Assembly (NCBI GenBank): GCA_946479255.1
Contig: CAMLFK010000038.1
Span: 1 to 25,052 of the forward strand
Reading direction: 5' to 3'
DNA from: an uncultured Oxalobacteraceae bacterium
Lineage (GTDB): Bacteria; Pseudomonadota; Gammaproteobacteria; Burkholderiales; Burkholderiaceae
Length of the DNA: 25,052 nt
Shown here: positions 23,961 to 25,052 of the stretch, piece by piece
How the letters are laid out: each line of letters starts with the position of its first letter
Position numbering within the stretch: position 1 is the stretch's first letter
Translations under genes and position numbers: made by a program
Notes under the pieces: model-generated
Databases searched by the model: none
Told to the model about the DNA's origin: nothing
The model's input: the letters and a program-made list of their open reading frames with translations, nothing else

Positions 23961-24009
23961 CTGCAGGAGCACCAGTCCAATGCATTGCACCATACAAAAG
24001 GGAAACATC

Positions 24010-24894
24010 ATGAGAGAAACACGAGGAGCGCTGTTCCGCCGCGCGGTCGCCGAGGAGTCGCCATTGCAGGTGGTCGGCGCCATCACCGCCTACACCGCGC
24101 GCATGGCCGAGCAGACCGGCTACCGCGCCGTCTATCTGTCCGGCGGCGGCGTGGCTGCCAACTCGCTGGGCATGCCGGACCTGGGCATTTCCACAATGGA
24201 CGACGTGATCCTTGACGCCGAGCGCATTACCGACGCCTGTGGCCTGCCGCTGCTGGTCGATATCGACACCGGCTGGGGCGGCGCTTTCAACATCGCCCGC
24301 ACCATCCGACATATGATCCGCGCCGACGTGGCGGCGGTGCACATGGAAGACCAGGTATCAAGCAAACGATGCGGCCACCGCCCAGGCAAGGAAGTGGTGA
24401 GCAAAGAGGAAATGGTCGACCGCATCAAGGCCGCGGTGGACGCGCGCCACGACGAGAGCTTCGTCATCATGGCGCGCACCGATTCGCTGGCGGTGGAAGG
24501 CTTGAACGCGGCGATCGACCGCGCCTGCGCCTACGTGGAGGCGGGCGCGGACATGATCTTCCCCGAGGCGATCACCACGCTGGAGATGTACGTCCAGGTC
24601 CGCGACGCGGTCAAGGTGCCGATCCTGGCCAACCTGACCGAGTTCGGCGCCACGCCCTTGTTCACGCTGGACGAGCTGCGCGAAGCAAAGGTGGATATCG
24701 CCTTGTACTGCTGCGGCGCCTACCGCGCCATGAACGCGGCCGCGCTCAATTTCTACAAAACCCTGCGCACCGAGGGCACGCAGAAGAGCGTGGTACCGAC
24801 GATGCAAAGCCGGATGGAGTTGTACGACTATCTCGGCTACCACGACTACGAACAAAAACTCGACGCCCTGTTCGCCCAGGGTAAAGCGAAGTAA
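24010..24894 (+). CDS. prpB: 2-methylisocitrate lyase
   Basis: This 294-residue enzyme of the isocitrate lyase/PEP mutase family splits 2-methylisocitrate into pyruvate and succinate, the last step of the methylcitrate cycle. The catalytic motif KRCGH is present with Cys121, and [18 protein letters not shown] and [17 protein letters not shown] hold the metal and substrate residues. The ending [19 protein letters not shown] is typical. Length is normal for the family. The ATG at 24010 is chosen because it follows the sigma-54 promoter with a suitable leader and matches the usual N-terminus ([18 protein letters not shown]); the upstream GGGAAA is a weak ribosome-binding site. It is transcribed with prpC, 19 bp downstream. 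Confidence 0.96.
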   Translation: MRETRGALFRRAVAEESPLQVVGAITAYTARMAEQTGYRAVYLSGGGVAANSLGMPDLGISTMDDVILDAERITDACGLPLLVDIDTGWGGAFNIARTIRHMIRADVAAVHMEDQVSSKRCGHRPGKEVVSKEEMVDRIKAAVDARHDESFVIMARTDSLAVEGLNAAIDRACAYVEAGADMIFPEAITTLEMYVQVRDAVKVPILANLTEFGATPLFTLDELREAKVDIALYCCGAYRAMNAAALNFYKTLRTEGTQKSVVPTMQSRMELYDYLGYHDYEQKLDALFAQGKAK

Positions 24895-24913
24895 ACAAAT
24901 AGAGAGACCCACC

Positions 24914-25052
24914 ATGACTGACACTACAAGCAAGGTCCCATTCAAGCCGAAGAAATCAGTTGCACTATCTGGCGTCAGCGCCGGTAATACGGCGCTCTGC
25001 TCGGTCGGCAAGACCGGCAACGACCTGCACTACCGCGGCTACGACATTCTCG
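24914..25052 (+). CDS. prpC: 2-methylcitrate synthase, N-terminal part
   Basis: The gene runs off the window after 46 codons. The N-terminus contains FKPKKSVALSGVSAGNTALC and VGKTGNDLHYRGYDIL, which match PrpC of proteobacteria closely. The enzyme condenses propionyl-CoA with oxaloacetate to 2-methylcitrate and belongs to the citrate synthase fold. The short gap after prpB, with no terminator, indicates co-transcription from the sigma-54 promoter. Confidence 0.93.
   Translation, partial: MTDTTSKVPFKPKKSVALSGVSAGNTALCSVGKTGNDLHYRGYDIL

Noticed and set aside
23956..24009. Upstream ATG for prpB at 23956
   Set aside because: It lies within the sigma-54 promoter, upstream of the predicted transcription start, and the extra residues do not match PrpB.
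1..25052. CRISPR arrays, tRNA or rRNA genes, insertion sequences
   Set aside because: Reading both strands I saw no regularly spaced repeats, no cloverleaf-like sequence, no transposase and no terminal inverted repeats.

Overview
The window is GC-rich, densely packed DNA that looks like a betaproteobacterium of the Oxalobacteraceae type (Massilia or Duganella-like). That placement is inferred from codon use, the clpA tail and the prpR/prpBC arrangement; no rRNA or other taxonomic marker is present. Two chromosomal housekeeping loci frame a 21.5-kb accessory block. On the left is the 3' end of clpA with a textbook intrinsic terminator. On the right is the methylcitrate (propionate catabolism) locus: prpR on the minus strand, divergent from prpB and the start of prpC.

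Between them lies one co-directional run of 19 genes (778-22252, plus strand). Most encode a phage-tail-like contractile injection system (eCIS, Afp/PVC/MAC class). In order: sheath, inner tube, a T4 gp26-like zinc-ribbon baseplate protein, a Pro/Ala-rich linker protein, a DUF4255 cap/terminator-type protein, a tandem AAA+ ATPase, a small unknown protein, an Afp7-like tube/hub adaptor, a separate LysM/tail-X-like protein, a GpD/VgrG-like hub, a GpV-like spike, a PAAR-like tip, gp25, two gpJ-type wedge proteins, a gpI-like protein with a long beta-rich extension, and a DUF6519 protein. No capsid, portal, terminase, integrase, holin or lysin gene is present, so this is not a prophage. The membrane-complex genes of a type VI system are also missing.

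The run ends with two non-structural genes. One is a protein with HExxH plus a downstream ExxAY, consistent with a zinc metallopeptidase and a candidate cargo. The other is an all-helical HEAT-repeat-like protein, a possible partner. The locus lacks a recognisable tape-measure protein, tail fibre, DUF4157 (eCIS core) protein and second sheath or tube paralogue, which makes it compact for the class. Most genes overlap by 1-8 nt. The sheath, tube, PAAR-like, DUF6519 and the two terminal genes instead have short gaps and their own ribosome-binding sites.

The clearest regulatory signals are in the two main intergenic regions. Upstream of the sheath gene is a perfect FNR/Anr box (TTGAT-CCAA-ATCAA) centred exactly 41.5 bp before the start predicted from a good -10 element. 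This is class II geometry and predicts oxygen-responsive control of the injection system. Between prpR and prpB lie clustered GTTTCA/TGAAAC elements (probable PrpR sites), a perfect IHF consensus and a perfect sigma-54 -24/-12 promoter, in the order expected for an enhancer-dependent promoter. The last gene of the run and prpR converge and overlap by 4 bp with no visible terminator.
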